This document shows positions 9,346 through 18,923 of a stretch of DNA of 64,000 bases, in pieces; within the stretch, counting starts at the first letter, position 1; each line of letters opens with the position of its first letter. The DNA is from Pantoea agglomerans NBRC 102470 (GTDB taxonomy: Bacteria > Pseudomonadota > Gammaproteobacteria > Enterobacterales > Enterobacteriaceae): positions 62,001-126,000 of the forward strand of contig NZ_BCZA01000007.1 of assembly GCF_001598475.1 (NCBI RefSeq), read 5' to 3'. The notes under the pieces were generated by a model, which saw only the letters and a list, made by a program, of their open reading frames with translations, was not told the origin of the DNA and ran no database searches. The translations under genes and the position numbers were made by a program.

Positions 9346-10647
9346 ATGAAAGGTTTTAAAATCAGCCTGGCCTGGCAGATTCTGACAGCCCTGGTGCTTG
9401 GCATCGTTGTGGGTGCTGTGTTGCATAATCAGCCAGACAATCGTGAATGGTTAGTCACCAACATTCTCAGCCCGGCAGGCGATATCTTTATTCATCTTAT
9501 CAAGATGATTGTGGTACCGATTGTGATTTCATCCCTGATTGTCGGCATCGCTGGCGTGGGTGATGCAAAGAAGCTGGGACGTATCGGCGTCAAAACGATT
9601 CTCTACTTTGAAGTGATCACCACCATTGCCATTGTGGTCGGTATTACGCTGGCCAACGTATTTCAACCCGGCACCGGCATTGATATGTCAACGCTGGCAA
9701 CGGTGGACATCTCTAAATATGAAGCGACAACGGCAGAGGTACAGGGCGGTCCGCACAGCCTGGTGACCACCATTCTGTCGCTGATCCCGCAGAATATTTT
9801 CGCCTCAATGGCGAAGGGCGACATGCTGCCGATTATCTTTTTCTCGGTGCTGTTTGGCTTAGGCCTGTCGTCACTGCCGTCAGAACAGCGCGATCCGCTG
9901 GTGAACCTGTTCCGTGGCATTTCTGAAGCGATGTTTAAAGTGACGCACATGATCATGCGCTATGCCCCGGTGGGTGTGTTTGCGCTGATTGCGGTGACGA
10001 TTGCTAACTTCGGCTTTGCCTCGCTCTGGCCACTGGCTAAGCTGGTGCTGCTGGTTTATGCGGCGATTCTGTTCTTCGCGTTTGTGGTGCTGGGCGGGGT
10101 GGCGCGCTTCTGTAAGCTGCGGATTACCACGTTGATGCGTATCCTGAAGGATGAGCTGATTCTCTCTTACTCTACTTCCAGCTCGGAAACGGTGCTGCCG
10201 CGTATCATGGAGAAGATGGAAGCCTACGGCGCGCCGAAAGCGATCACCAGCTTCGTAGTGCCGACCGGTTACTCGTTTAATCTGGATGGTTCAACGCTTT
10301 ATCAGAGTATCGCAGCGATCTTTATTGCGCAGCTGTATGGCATTGACCTGTCGCTGACCGACGAGATTGTGCTGGTAATAACGCTGATGGTGACCTCGAA
10401 AGGTATCGCTGGCGTGCCAGGTGTCTCCTTCGTGGTGCTGCTGGCCACGCTGGGCAGCGTCGGCATTCCTCTGGAAGGTCTGGCGTTTATCGCCGGTGTT
10501 GACCGCATCATGGATATGGCGCGTACCGCGCTGAACGTGGTTGGTAATGCGCTGGCGGTGCTGGTGATTGCCCGCTGGGAAAACCAGTTCGACGTCGAAA
10601 AGGCGAAAGAGTATGAGCTGGAGCTGCGGACACAGACCGCAAGCTGA
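9346..10647 (+). CDS. gltP: Glutamate/aspartate:proton symporter GltP
   Basis: A 433-residue dicarboxylate/amino acid:cation symporter (DAACS family) importing L-glutamate and L-aspartate with protons. It carries the serine-rich re-entrant loop motif (YSTSSSETVLPR), the substrate-site region PTGYSFNLDGSTLY and the second hairpin around TSKGIAGVPG, all hallmarks of GltP/GltPh. Length is close to E. coli GltP (437). It is divergent from acs, as its neighbourhood is near nrf/acs in E. coli, and closed by a strong terminator. Confidence 0.95.
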   Translation: MKGFKISLAWQILTALVLGIVVGAVLHNQPDNREWLVTNILSPAGDIFIHLIKMIVVPIVISSLIVGIAGVGDAKKLGRIGVKTILYFEVITTIAIVVGITLANVFQPGTGIDMSTLATVDISKYEATTAEVQGGPHSLVTTILSLIPQNIFASMAKGDMLPIIFFSVLFGLGLSSLPSEQRDPLVNLFRGISEAMFKVTHMIMRYAPVGVFALIAVTIANFGFASLWPLAKLVLLVYAAILFFAFVVLGGVARFCKLRITTLMRILKDELILSYSTSSSETVLPRIMEKMEAYGAPKAITSFVVPTGYSFNLDGSTLYQSIAAIFIAQLYGIDLSLTDEIVLVITLMVTSKGIAGVPGVSFVVLLATLGSVGIPLEGLAFIAGVDRIMDMARTALNVVGNALAVLVIARWENQFDVEKAKEYELELRTQTAS

Positions 10648-10668
10648 ACACGGCATTAACGTAAGAAT

Positions 10669-10698
10669 GGGCTCAACGAAAGTTGGGCCTTTTTTTTT
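10669..10698 (+). terminator. Rho-independent terminator of gltP
   Basis: The 8-bp stem GGCTCAAC/GTTGGGCC (one G-T pair) with a GAAA-type loop is followed by about nine consecutive T residues. Confidence 0.92.
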
Positions 10699-10726
10699 AT
10701 GAGATTTTTCATGGCAGATATACAGG

Positions 10727-10760
10727 TTGACTGAAAATTAAAAGGTTATATTTTTATAAC
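10727..10760 (+). promoter_or_regulatory. Likely promoter and operator of the first toxin-antitoxin pair
   Basis: TTGACT at 10727-10732 can serve as a -35 box, with TATTTT 16 nt downstream as a weak -10. An inverted repeat GTTATA-TTTT-TATAAC (10745-10760) covers the -10 region, and its GTTATATTT half recurs at 10810-10818. This fits autorepression by the HTH antitoxin. Assignment is by eye. Confidence 0.45.
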
Positions 10761-10866
10761 TAAAAACCATAATTATGAGACGATAGTATTGTTGTTATGA
10801 TTGATTATAGTTATATTTCGTTGCGGTAAGTTGACTGTCTTCTTTGACAACATGGAGTGTTGACGG

Positions 10867-11142
10867 ATGCCAGAAATTAACTGGACGAAAAAGGCATTGA
10901 AACAGCTTTATGGGCTGCCTCAGAAAGAGGGTAACGCTATTGAAGATGCTGTAGAGGCGCTGGCTAAATGGCCGGATATTCCCCATCTGAAAGTCGAAAA
11001 GCTGACTGATGATAAACAGAAGCGAATGAAGCTGGTAGTAGGTCACTACCGCGTACTCTGGAAGATAGAGAAAGGTCAGCCAGTAGTGATAGATATACTT
11101 GAAGTCGTAAGAAGAACATCGACCACGTACAAAAAGCGCTAG
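10867..11142 (+). CDS. RelE/HigB-like toxin of a type II toxin-antitoxin pair
   Basis: A 91-residue small basic protein. Its pattern (N-terminal WTKKALKQLYGLP helix, central KVEKLTDDKQ..MKLVVGHYRVLWKI strands, ending IDILEVVRR) is that of the RelE/ParE fold, whose members are usually ribosome-dependent mRNA endonucleases. The following gene encodes an HTH antitoxin, so the order is toxin first as in higBA. The gene is more AT-rich than its neighbours, which suggests transfer. Activity and target are inferred from the family. Confidence 0.78.
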   Translation: MPEINWTKKALKQLYGLPQKEGNAIEDAVEALAKWPDIPHLKVEKLTDDKQKRMKLVVGHYRVLWKIEKGQPVVIDILEVVRRTSTTYKKR

Positions 11143-11197
11143 CAGTGTGGCAGGAGCAATGTGCGTCATCAATAAGTTCTGTGCAGCCGGATTTAGC

Positions 11198-11255
11198 GTT
11201 CCGCAGCACAGGCAGACGATCAGACAGTTCCGCAGCACAGGCAGACGATCAGACA
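11198..11255 (+). repeat. Perfect 29-bp tandem duplication inside the toxin-antitoxin operon
   Basis: A 29-bp unit beginning GTTCCGCAGCACAGG occurs twice head to tail (11198-11226 and 11227-11255) with no visible difference. It lies in the unusually long 148-nt gap between toxin and antitoxin. Because 29 is not a multiple of 3, the duplication does not preserve a reading frame. Confidence 0.9.
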
Positions 11256-11290
11256 GTGTTGCCTGCCGTACCACTAAGGAGTGATTACCC

Positions 11291-11665
11291 ATGAATGCTA
11301 TACAGTTTCTGACGGACGAGCGCGGGAACCGCACTGGTGCTGTCATCCCTATAGAGCTGTTTAATAAGCTCATGGCTGAACGTCATTTAGATGATGTGTT
11401 TGAGTCTGTCCCTTATGAAGTGGGTCCAGACGATGATGAAACGATTCCTCACGATGTAATGAAAATCAGCCGACGGCAATCTGTTCCTTTGCATGTTGCC
11501 TGGCGTTTGCATCGTCACCTGTCACAGGAAGAGGTGGCGAATAAACTTGGCATCACGCAGGCTGGCGTGTCGAAGTTAGAGTCGAGAAAGAAACCTCAAA
11601 AACAAACGCTTGAGAAGCTGGCTGCTTTATATGGCTGCAGAACGTCACAACTTTATATTGATTAA
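11291..11665 (+). CDS. XRE-type HTH antitoxin
   Basis: A 124-residue protein with an acidic N-terminal half, suited to neutralising the basic toxin, and a Cro/C1-type HTH at about residues 75-120 (HLSQEEVANKLGITQAGVSKLE). It probably binds the upstream RelE-like toxin and represses the operon. AAGGAG lies 9 nt before the ATG, so the gene has its own strong ribosome site despite the long gap from the toxin. Its end abuts a repeat-rich non-coding stretch. Confidence 0.8.
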   Translation: MNAIQFLTDERGNRTGAVIPIELFNKLMAERHLDDVFESVPYEVGPDDDETIPHDVMKISRRQSVPLHVAWRLHRHLSQEEVANKLGITQAGVSKLESRKKPQKQTLEKLAALYGCRTSQLYID

Positions 11666-11785
11666 ATGGATGCGCTTTTAACCTGCGATTGGTGGGTTTT
11701 AATTGGCTGACGCGGCTCCCTCGCGATGTCGAATGGTGCCCTCAGAACCCATTATGAGGCAGGCAATTGCTCACTGTTTTCTGAT

Positions 11786-11905
11786 ACCTGAAGAGTAAAG
11801 CGTCCCACGGCAGGGACAAAAACGCCGGGAGCGTTTTTGAGCAACGCAGAGCGTTGGCCCGGCAACGGGCGCACCTCATGGATGAGGTGCGTAATCGCGT
11901 GGGCC
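11786..11905. repeat. Multi-hairpin dispersed repeat, copy 1
   Basis: About 120 bp of nested dyads: AAAAACGC/GCGTTTTT (11818-11838), CAACGC/GCGTTG (11842-11856) and GCACCTCAT/ATGAGGTGC (11871-11890). A clearly related copy lies in inverse orientation at about 47792-47905. The element is non-coding; its conserved frame yields only a spurious Arg/Ala/Leu-rich ORF. Confidence 0.8.
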
Positions 11906-11935
11906 GAGCGTCATGGATGACGAATGCGTCTTTAC

Positions 11936-12146
11936 GATCAGGTGAACCTTTTCTGACCGGCACCGGTCTCCCAGCGATTGCACTCACATGCACCGCACCC
12001 AGCCCGTAATACGCATCAATTAAGCATGTATCAATACTCGATTGCGCTTCCTCGCCGATCAGGTGAACCTATTCTGACCTGCGCCAGTCTCCCAGCGATT
12101 CCTCTCACATGCACCGCACCCAAGCCGGAATGCGGAGCGATTAAGC
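11936..12146 (+). repeat. Two diverged 90-bp direct repeats
   Basis: Copy A (11936-12025) and copy B (12057-12146) both begin GATCAGGTGAACCT, share GTCTCCCAGCGATT and CTCACATGCACCGCACCC, and end near ATTAAGC. They have equal length and about 121 bp offset. No ORF or promoter is evident. Together with the copy-1 repeat they fill the 627-bp gene-free stretch 11666-12292 before murQ. Confidence 0.8.
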
Positions 12147-12292
12147 TCCCAATGCCCAATATCACTCACCCAACCTGATCCCCCGCAACATGACTCACCC
12201 CACATCCATCGAAAAAAGATCTCACCCAATGAATTAATCATTCGTTATGATAGTTAGTAATTTGAATAATTTATTCCTTTGCGGAGCCCGCC

Positions 12293-13204
12293 ATGAAACT
12301 CGACCTCAGCCAGATGATCACCGAAGGCCGCAACCCGGCCAGCCAGAATATTGACGAACTTTCCACCGAAGCGATGCTTCGCGTCATCAATGATGAAGAT
12401 AAAAAGGTAGCGCTGGCGGTTGAGGCCATCGTGCCGCAGATTGCCGCCGCCGTTGACGCCATCTGCGCCGCCTTCCAGGCCGGTGGACGACTGATCTATT
12501 GCGGCGCAGGCACCTCCGGTCGGCTGGGCATACTGGATGCCAGCGAATGCCCACCTACCTTTGGCACACCCCGCGAGCAGGTGGTCGGCCTGATTGCAGG
12601 AGGTCATACCGCCATACTCCAGGCGGTAGAAAACGCGGAAGACAACCGGGAGCAGGGCGCGCAGGATCTGAAAGATATCCACTTCAGCCGCCACGATGTG
12701 CTGGTTGGCATCGCCGCCAGCGGTCGGACACCCTACGTACTGGGCGCACTGGCTTACGCGAACGAACTTGGCGCGACTACTGTATCGCTCACCTGTAATC
12801 CAGGCAGCGCCATGTCGCAGGTTGCCGCGATTGCGCTCACGCCGGTGGTCGGCCCCGAAGTGGTCACCGGGTCTTCCCGTATGAAAGCGGGCACGGCGCA
12901 AAAACTGGTGCTCAATATGCTCACCACCGGGTCGATGATTCGCAGCGGAAAAGTGTACGGCAACCTGATGGTCGATGTGGAAGCCACCAATCAGAAACTG
13001 GTGCAGCGTCAGGTTAACATCGTCATGCAGGCCACTGACTGTGATGAGGCGACGGCCAGCGTGGCGCTCACCGCCTGTGGCGGACACTGCAAAACCGCCA
13101 TCCTGATGGTACTGGCTGACCTGGCTGCCGATGAGGCGAAAGCGCTGCTCAGTCAGCATCAGGGCTTTATCCGTCAGGCTTTACAGGCAGCGGGAGCACG
13201 CTAA
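12293..13204 (+). CDS. murQ: N-acetylmuramic acid 6-phosphate etherase MurQ
   Basis: Cleaves the D-lactyl ether of MurNAc-6-phosphate to give GlcNAc-6-phosphate and lactate, in cell-wall recycling and MurNAc use. The 303-residue protein has the SIS sugar-isomerase fold with the phosphate loop [10 protein letters not shown] (70-79) and the family's catalytic acids, Glu85 in DASECPPTF and Glu116 in ENAEDNRE, which correspond to E. coli Glu83 and Glu114. GGAG lies 6 nt before the ATG. It overlaps murP by one base (TAATG). The usual regulator gene murR is not adjacent. Confidence 0.95.
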   Translation: MKLDLSQMITEGRNPASQNIDELSTEAMLRVINDEDKKVALAVEAIVPQIAAAVDAICAAFQAGGRLIYCGAGTSGRLGILDASECPPTFGTPREQVVGLIAGGHTAILQAVENAEDNREQGAQDLKDIHFSRHDVLVGIAASGRTPYVLGALAYANELGATTVSLTCNPGSAMSQVAAIALTPVVGPEVVTGSSRMKAGTAQKLVLNMLTTGSMIRSGKVYGNLMVDVEATNQKLVQRQVNIVMQATDCDEATASVALTACGGHCKTAILMVLADLAADEAKALLSQHQGFIRQALQAAGAR

Positions 13205-14658
13205 TGGCCAGAATCACCGAGGCTCTGTTGCGCGACATCCTGCAGGCGGTCGGTGGCGCGCAAAATATCGCGGCCTGTGGTCACTGCATGACGCGGCTCC
13301 GCCTGACGCTCAATCAGCCGGGAGAGAGTGATCTGGCACGGTTAGAAAGCCTGCCGGGTGTCTTAGGCGTTATCGACAGCGAGGCACAGTTGCAGATTGT
13401 GCTGGGACCTGGCAAGGCGCAAACCGCCGCCGAAGGGATGCAGAACCTGCTGGCTCAGGGTGATACCGCGCTGGCACCGCAGGGCGAAACAGCGGAACTA
13501 AGCCTGCTGGCACAGCAGCAGAAGCAGCAGCTAAAGGCGAAACAGACCAGCGGCGTGCATCAGTTCCTGTCGCGCTTCGCCACCATCTTCACTCCGCTGA
13601 TTCCGGGCTTTATCGGCGCGGGGCTGCTGCTGGGATTTGCCACGCTGATTGAACAGAGTCTCCACCTCAATGCACCCGGTGACCACGCGCCCTGGCTGCT
13701 GCATACCGTGGCGTACATGAAAGTCTTCGGTAAAGGGCTGTTCACCTTTCTCAGCATCCTGATTGGCTACAACGCGCAGAAAGCGTTTGGCGGCAGCGGC
13801 GTCAATGGCGCAATCATCGCCTCGCTGTTTGTGCTCGGCTATGTGCCCACGGCTACCACCGGCTACTACAGCGGCATGGAAAACTTCTTTGGCCTGGCGA
13901 TCGACCCGCGCGGCAACATTATTGGCGTGCTGATGGCGGCGATTATCGGGGCGTGGATTGAAAAACAGCTGCGCAAAATCATTCCCGACAATCTCGATAT
14001 GATCCTCACCTCGCTGTTTACGCTGTTGATCACCGGCGCCATCACCTATCTGTTGATCATGCCGCTGGGCGGCGAACTGTTTAAAGGGATGTCGTGGCTG
14101 TTTATCCATCTCAATAACAATCCCTTTGGCTGTGCGCTGCTGGCCGGGCTGTTCCTGATCGCGGTGATGTTCGGCATCCATCAGGGCTTTATTCCGGTCT
14201 ACTTTGCGCTGATGGAAACCCAGGGTTTTAACTCGCTCTTCCCGATTCTGGCGATGGCGGGAGCAGGCCAGGTCGGCGCATCACTGGCGTTGTGGTGCAA
14301 AGCAGAAAAAGGGGCGCTGCTGCGGGCGCAGATCAAAGGCGCTATCGTACCGGGGCTGCTTGGCGTCGGTGAACCGCTGATCTACGGCGTCACTTTGCCG
14401 CGCCTCAAGCCCTTTATTACCGCCTGCGGCGGGGGTGCGCTGGGCGGGTTCTTTATCGGGCTGGTGGCGTGGCTGGGCTTGCCGGTCGGGATGAACACGG
14501 TATTCGGACCCTCCGGCCTGGTCACGCTGCCACTGATGACCTCCAGCCAGGGGATCTTCGCTGGCATGGCGGTCTATCTGGCCGGGCTGATGGTGGCCTG
14601 GATCGGCGGATTCCTGCTCACCTGGTGGTTTGGCACCCGTAATGTCGACCTCAGCTGA
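13204..14658 (+). CDS. murP: PTS MurNAc-specific EIIBC component MurP
   Basis: Imports and phosphorylates N-acetylmuramic acid. The 484 residues comprise an EIIB domain (1-85) with phospho-cysteine Cys28 in [10 protein letters not shown], and a membrane EIIC domain (about 115-480) with the glucose-family motif [14 protein letters not shown]. There is no EIIA domain, so it must use the cell's glucose EIIA (Crr), as in E. coli. The product feeds MurQ, encoded immediately upstream with a 1-nt overlap. Confidence 0.94.
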   Translation: MARITEALLRDILQAVGGAQNIAACGHCMTRLRLTLNQPGESDLARLESLPGVLGVIDSEAQLQIVLGPGKAQTAAEGMQNLLAQGDTALAPQGETAELSLLAQQQKQQLKAKQTSGVHQFLSRFATIFTPLIPGFIGAGLLLGFATLIEQSLHLNAPGDHAPWLLHTVAYMKVFGKGLFTFLSILIGYNAQKAFGGSGVNGAIIASLFVLGYVPTATTGYYSGMENFFGLAIDPRGNIIGVLMAAIIGAWIEKQLRKIIPDNLDMILTSLFTLLITGAITYLLIMPLGGELFKGMSWLFIHLNNNPFGCALLAGLFLIAVMFGIHQGFIPVYFALMETQGFNSLFPILAMAGAGQVGASLALWCKAEKGALLRAQIKGAIVPGLLGVGEPLIYGVTLPRLKPFITACGGGALGGFFIGLVAWLGLPVGMNTVFGPSGLVTLPLMTSSQGIFAGMAVYLAGLMVAWIGGFLLTWWFGTRNVDLS

Positions 14659-14714
14659 CCCGCTGCCGGAATTCTCCAGTCCGGCTAACGGATGGATAAT
14701 CAACCAAAAATGTG

Positions 14715-14742
14715 AAAGCCGCTACAAAGCGGCTTTATTATT
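14715..14742 (+). terminator. Terminator of murQP
   Basis: A 9-bp perfect stem AAAGCCGCT/AGCGGCTTT with a 4-nt loop is followed by ATTATTG. Confidence 0.8.
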
Positions 14743-14764
14743 GCCACTAATTTAACTTAAACGC

Positions 14765-14792
14765 TAAAGAGTAGGCAGAAGCATGCCGAAAA
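14765..14792 (+). promoter_or_regulatory. Candidate sigma-28 (FliA) promoter of aer
   Basis: TAAAG at 14765 and GCCGAAAA at 14785 resemble the flagellar consensus TAAA and GCCGATAA, with a spacer one base longer than ideal. E. coli aer is a class 3 flagellar gene, which supports the reading. Confidence 0.6.
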
Positions 14793-14886
14793 CATAAAAA
14801 AAGGTAATCGTTATCTCTCAGCCCACAGTTTTCATGCCGACACTCAGACCGTCGCGTGCAGGACGTCGGGTCTCCAAGGACTTTTG

Positions 14887-16431
14887 ATGCGTAACAACCA
14901 GCCTGTCTCTCAGCGTGAATATCTGTTCGACGATAATGCGACACTGATGTCGACCACCGATCTTAACAGCCACATCACCTACGCTAACGACGCGTTTATC
15001 GAGGCGAGCGGATTCACCGCCGACGAGATCAACGGCCAGCCGCATAACATGGTACGTCACCCCGATATGCCATCAGAAGCGTTTGCCGACATGTGGGCGA
15101 CGCTGAAACAGGGTGAACCCTGGACGGCACTGGTCAAGAACCGCCGTAAAAATGGCGATCACTACTGGGTACGGGCCAACGCCATTCCGGTAGTACGCGA
15201 CGGTAAAGTGCAGGGCTACATGTCGGTGCGCACCAAACCCACGGCAGAGGAAGTGCGTCAGACTGAGGTGCTCTATCAGGATTTTCGTGAAGGGCGCGCC
15301 AGAGGGCGACGTTTTCACAAAGGCCTGCTGGTTCGCAGCGGCTGGCGTCGTCCCGCCTCAATCCTGAAGACGCTGCCCCTTCGCTGGCGGATCCGCACAA
15401 CGCTGCTGACGTTACTGCCCCTCTCGGTGGCAGGCGTCTGGGCGCTGGGCATGACGCCCGCGGCACTGGCAGGCTTTACCGCGGGAATGGCTGCGCTGCT
15501 TCTGCTCTGCAGCCTGTGGCTGGAGCAGCAGATTTCACGCCCTATTGAGCGGATGTGCAAACAGGCGCTGAGCGTGGCAACCGGTGCCAGCCATAAAGTG
15601 GAGCAGATGGACCGCGTTGATGAGGTGGGTGTGACGCTGCGCGCCATCGGTCAGCTCGGATTGATGTTCCGCTGGCTGGTGGATGATGTCAGCGGCCAGG
15701 CGATCAACGTGCTGAGCGCCAGCGACGCCATCGCCCGCAGCAACAACGAACTCAGCCGCCGTACCGAACAGGCGGCTGCCAACGTGCAGCAGACTGCGGC
15801 CACCATGAACGAAATGACCGCCACGGTGAAGAGCAACACTGAAACTGCGCATGAGGCGAATACCCTCTCAGCCGGCACCAGCCACGCTGCCAGCAAAGGC
15901 GGCGAGGTGATGACCGAAATGATGGGCATGATGGGCGAAATTGCTGACAGTTCAAAGCGGATTGCCAATATTACCAGCGTTATCGACGGGATTGCGTTCC
16001 AGACCAATATCCTGGCACTGAACGCCGCCGTGGAAGCGGCGCGGGCCGGTGAGCAGGGCAAAGGCTTTGCGGTGGTCGCCGGAGAAGTGCGCAGCCTGGC
16101 GCAGCGCAGCGCCAAAGCCGCGAGCGAAATCAAAATGCTGGTTGAAACCAGCGCCAGCCGGGTCAACTCGGGCAATGAGCACGCCAGCGCGGCAGGCCGC
16201 ACGATGCAGGATATCGTGTCGCAGGTGCAGAATGTCACCGCACTGATCGCCCAGATCAGCGCCGCCACGGCCGAACAGGCGACCGCGCTCAGCGAAGTCA
16301 GTTCAGCGGTGGAAGATCTTGATGATATCACCCACCAGAACGCCGCCCGCGTGACAGAAAGCGCCGAGGCTTCAGGTCGCATGACTCATCAGGCTAACCG
16401 TCTGGTCGAAGCGATCAGCGTCTTTCGTTAA
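14887..16431 (+). CDS. aer: Aerotaxis receptor Aer
   Basis: A 514-residue energy and redox sensor for chemotaxis. Residues about 10-115 form the FAD-binding PAS domain with Aer hallmarks ([43 protein letters not shown]). A hydrophobic hairpin (about 170-215) anchors it in the inner membrane without a periplasmic domain. HAMP-like and MCP signalling domains follow, with the conserved tip [25 protein letters not shown] is 6 nt before the ATG at 14887; a TTG one codon earlier is less likely. It signals to CheW/CheA, encoded elsewhere. Confidence 0.93.
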   Translation: MRNNQPVSQREYLFDDNATLMSTTDLNSHITYANDAFIEASGFTADEINGQPHNMVRHPDMPSEAFADMWATLKQGEPWTALVKNRRKNGDHYWVRANAIPVVRDGKVQGYMSVRTKPTAEEVRQTEVLYQDFREGRARGRRFHKGLLVRSGWRRPASILKTLPLRWRIRTTLLTLLPLSVAGVWALGMTPAALAGFTAGMAALLLLCSLWLEQQISRPIERMCKQALSVATGASHKVEQMDRVDEVGVTLRAIGQLGLMFRWLVDDVSGQAINVLSASDAIARSNNELSRRTEQAAANVQQTAATMNEMTATVKSNTETAHEANTLSAGTSHAASKGGEVMTEMMGMMGEIADSSKRIANITSVIDGIAFQTNILALNAAVEAARAGEQGKGFAVVAGEVRSLAQRSAKAASEIKMLVETSASRVNSGNEHASAAGRTMQDIVSQVQNVTALIAQISAATAEQATALSEVSSAVEDLDDITHQNAARVTESAEASGRMTHQANRLVEAISVFR

Positions 16432-16453
16432 GAGAAGAGATTCAGCGGCCCGG

Positions 16454-17419
16454 TTAAGAGGCCAGCGCCTGCGTGCCGTCGCGTCCGGCACGCAGTGCGC
16501 CTGGTGGCTGACCGACAATCCGTTTAAAGGCGCGACTGAATGCCGCAATCGAGCCGTAGCCGAGATGATAAGCCACGGCTTCCACCGCTTCACCGTTGTT
16601 CACAATCCGCTGCACCGCCAGCCGCATCCGCAACTCCGTCAGATAGCGCAGCGGCGTCATGCCGGTGGCATTGAGAAACCGTCCGGCAAACACTGAGCGC
16701 GAACAGCCTGCCACGCTGGCCAGCCGCGCCACCGTCCAGTTTTCTCCTGGCTCCCGATGCATCGCAGCAATCGCCTGACTCAGACGTGGATCGCGCATCG
16801 CCTGCACCAGCCCACTGCGCTCGCCGCAGCCGTTCTCTACCCAGCCGCGCACAATCAGCGCGGCAACCACGTCTGCCAGACGCGACAGAATCCCGGCGAA
16901 TCCCGCCTGGCGGGTGAGCGACTCCCGCTCCATCGCCGCCAGAATCGGCTGAATCTCCGGGTATTGCGACAGCAGAGTACTCACCAGCATCACATCGGGC
17001 ATGGTATTGATCAGCGGCTGCATGCCGCCGAGCTCAAACGCCATGCAGGCGCTGAACAACAGCACACTGTGCTCGTCATCACAGGCATCTTCCGGTGCTG
17101 CAATGGCGCAGACGCTGTCGCAGAGCGGCTTGCTCGCCATGTTCTTAATACACTGGCAGCTCGCCTCCTCACTGGAGATCAGGCTGTGGGGTTTGCCGTG
17201 CGGCACCAGCAGCGCATCGCCGCTGTTGAGCTGAAACACCTCGCCGGAGGCGCTGCGCACCATCAGTGAGCCGCGTCCGACAAAGTGGAACTGCGCCCGG
17301 CCCGGCGCGTGCTCATAACGCAGCCCGAACGGCGCGCTCACTGCGATACGCTGATAGTTCACGCCATAGAGGCGCATCCCCATCAGCAGCTCGCTGGTCA
17401 GATCTCCATAGTGGCTCAT
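16454..17419 (-). CDS. AraC-family regulator with N-terminal cupin domain
   Basis: A 321-residue regulator. The N-terminal half is a cupin-like ligand pocket of the AraC_binding type (LNSGDALLVPHGKPHSL), and the C-terminal ~100 residues hold two HTH motifs (RLASVAGCSRSVFAGRF and AVEAVAYHLGYGSIAAFSRAFK). It is divergent from an MFS exporter gene with about 100 bp between starts, so it most likely controls that gene. The ligand cannot be told from sequence. Confidence 0.85.
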   Translation of the reverse strand: MSHYGDLTSELLMGMRLYGVNYQRIAVSAPFGLRYEHAPGRAQFHFVGRGSLMVRSASGEVFQLNSGDALLVPHGKPHSLISSEEASCQCIKNMASKPLCDSVCAIAAPEDACDDEHSVLLFSACMAFELGGMQPLINTMPDVMLVSTLLSQYPEIQPILAAMERESLTRQAGFAGILSRLADVVAALIVRGWVENGCGERSGLVQAMRDPRLSQAIAAMHREPGENWTVARLASVAGCSRSVFAGRFLNATGMTPLRYLTELRMRLAVQRIVNNGEAVEAVAYHLGYGSIAAFSRAFKRIVGQPPGALRAGRDGTQALAS

Positions 17420-17523
17420 GTGATTCCAGACGAATTATCAAAAATGAAGGTGTAAGCATCATAGATCGTCCTGACACGGCGTTCTATGCTCACACTCACT
17501 TTTTTATCTTCCGGAGAAGCAGC

Positions 17524-18711
17524 ATGAGTCTGACAACCGAAGTGGCTGATGAGGTTTCCTCGCCGACCCGTCCCGCGTGGGGCGCGGTATTTGCTATGGC
17601 ATTTGGGGTGTTCAGCCTCATCACCGCCGAATTTTTACCCGTGAGTCTGCTGACGCCGATGGCTCACAGCCTGGGCGTATCCGAAGGCCAGGCGGGACAG
17701 ACCGTCACCATCACCGCGCTGGTGGCGCTGTTTACCAGTCTGGTCACCGGCAGCGTCACGCGGCGCATCGACCGCCGCATCGTCATGCTGGTGTTTTCGC
17801 TGTTGCTGATCGCTTCGGCACTGATGGTGGCGTTTGCGGCTGACCTGACGGTGATCCTGCTGGCGCGGGTGCTGCTGGGTATGGCCATTGGCGGCTTCTG
17901 GACACTCTCAACCGCCATCACCATGCGCCTGGTTCCCACCGATCAGGTGCCGCGTGCGCTCTCTATCGTCTTCAGCGGTATCTCGCTGGCGACGATTATC
18001 GCTACGCCACTGGGCAGCTATCTCGGCGGACTGGTGGGCTGGCGCAACATCTTTATGCTGACTGCCGGACTGGGTGCGGTGGCGCTGCTGTGGCAGTTCT
18101 TTACCCTGCCCGCCATGCCGGCAGAGAACAAAGCCCGCAACGGCGGGGTGCTGGCGCTGCTGCGTATTGGTGTGATGCGCTGGGGAATGCTGGCGGTAAT
18201 CATGATGTTTACCGGTCACTTTGCCTTCTTTACCTATCTGCGTCCATTTCTGGAAAGCGTTGCGCAGCTCAACCTCAATCAGCTGTCGCTGGTGCTGCTG
18301 GCCTTTGGTGTGGCGAACTTCTTTGGCACCTCGCTGGCCGGTTTCCTGGTCACCCGCAGCGTATCACTGACCCTGAGTGGCATGGCGCTGTTGATGTGTG
18401 TCACCGCGCTGCTGCTGGTGAGCTTTGGCGATGTCAGCTGGATGGTAGGTGCAGGCGTGGCGATCTGGGGTATGGCGTTTGGTTCGATGCCAACCGGCTG
18501 GTCAACCTGGATTTCGCGCGCGGTGCCGGATGATGCGGAGTCAGGCGGCGGTTTACTGGTTGCCACCATCCAGCTGGCGATTACTGTCGGCGCGGCGGCG
18601 GGCGGCTGGATGTTTGACCTGCGCGGCGCAGGCGGTGTGTTCGTTGCCAGCGGAGTGCTGATGCTGCTGGCCGCGCTGACCATCTTCACCCGGGTACGAC
18701 ATCACGGTTAA
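17524..18711 (+). CDS. MFS exporter, DHA1 family (NepI/AraJ-like)
   Basis: A 395-residue transporter with 12 hydrophobic segments. It resembles the purine-nucleoside exporter NepI and sugar-efflux relatives, for example EFLPVSLLTPMA at residues 40-51 and the paired VPTGWSTW-type motif near residue 325. The ATG at 17524 with GGAG 7 nt upstream gives the family's normal N-terminus; the frame is open further upstream into the AraC gene but without support. Substrate unknown; NepI identity is possible but not claimed. Confidence 0.85.
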   Translation: MSLTTEVADEVSSPTRPAWGAVFAMAFGVFSLITAEFLPVSLLTPMAHSLGVSEGQAGQTVTITALVALFTSLVTGSVTRRIDRRIVMLVFSLLLIASALMVAFAADLTVILLARVLLGMAIGGFWTLSTAITMRLVPTDQVPRALSIVFSGISLATIIATPLGSYLGGLVGWRNIFMLTAGLGAVALLWQFFTLPAMPAENKARNGGVLALLRIGVMRWGMLAVIMMFTGHFAFFTYLRPFLESVAQLNLNQLSLVLLAFGVANFFGTSLAGFLVTRSVSLTLSGMALLMCVTALLLVSFGDVSWMVGAGVAIWGMAFGSMPTGWSTWISRAVPDDAESGGGLLVATIQLAITVGAAAGGWMFDLRGAGGVFVASGVLMLLAALTIFTRVRHHG

Positions 18712-18717
18712 ATCCTC

Positions 18718-18745
18718 AAGGGCAGCAATATATGCTGCCTTTTTT
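18718..18745 (+). terminator. Terminator of the MFS gene
   Basis: GGCAGCA-ATATA-TGCTGCC, a 7-bp stem extended by A-T pairs, is followed by TTTTTT. Confidence 0.9.
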
Positions 18746-18923
18746 AATGGGGGTAGATTATTAACCTTTTGAGTGATAACTGTGCGAAATGTGCTTTTTA
18801 TCATCAATTTTACTGAACGAGTTAAGCAAAACCCTCCGCTTTTTACTGATCAACTTCCGGACTAATATATCTATCAACAAGGCAGCACGCCTTACCTGAT
18901 AAAAATTAACCGAGGAATTGACC

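Noticed and set aside
10795..11373. 192-codon minus-strand ORF across the toxin and the 29-bp repeat
   Set aside because: Overlaps two well-supported genes on the plus strand and has no domain.
11742..11993. 83-codon minus-strand ORF with RANALRCSKTLPAFL-type sequence, similar to a frame at 47744-47935
   Set aside because: Both lie in the two copies of the dispersed hairpin repeat; the similarity reflects the repeat, there is no ribosome site, and composition is Arg/Cys-rich as in spurious ORFs.
12254..13159. 301-codon frame antisense to murQ
   Set aside because: murQ is certain; the antisense frame has no ribosome site or motif.
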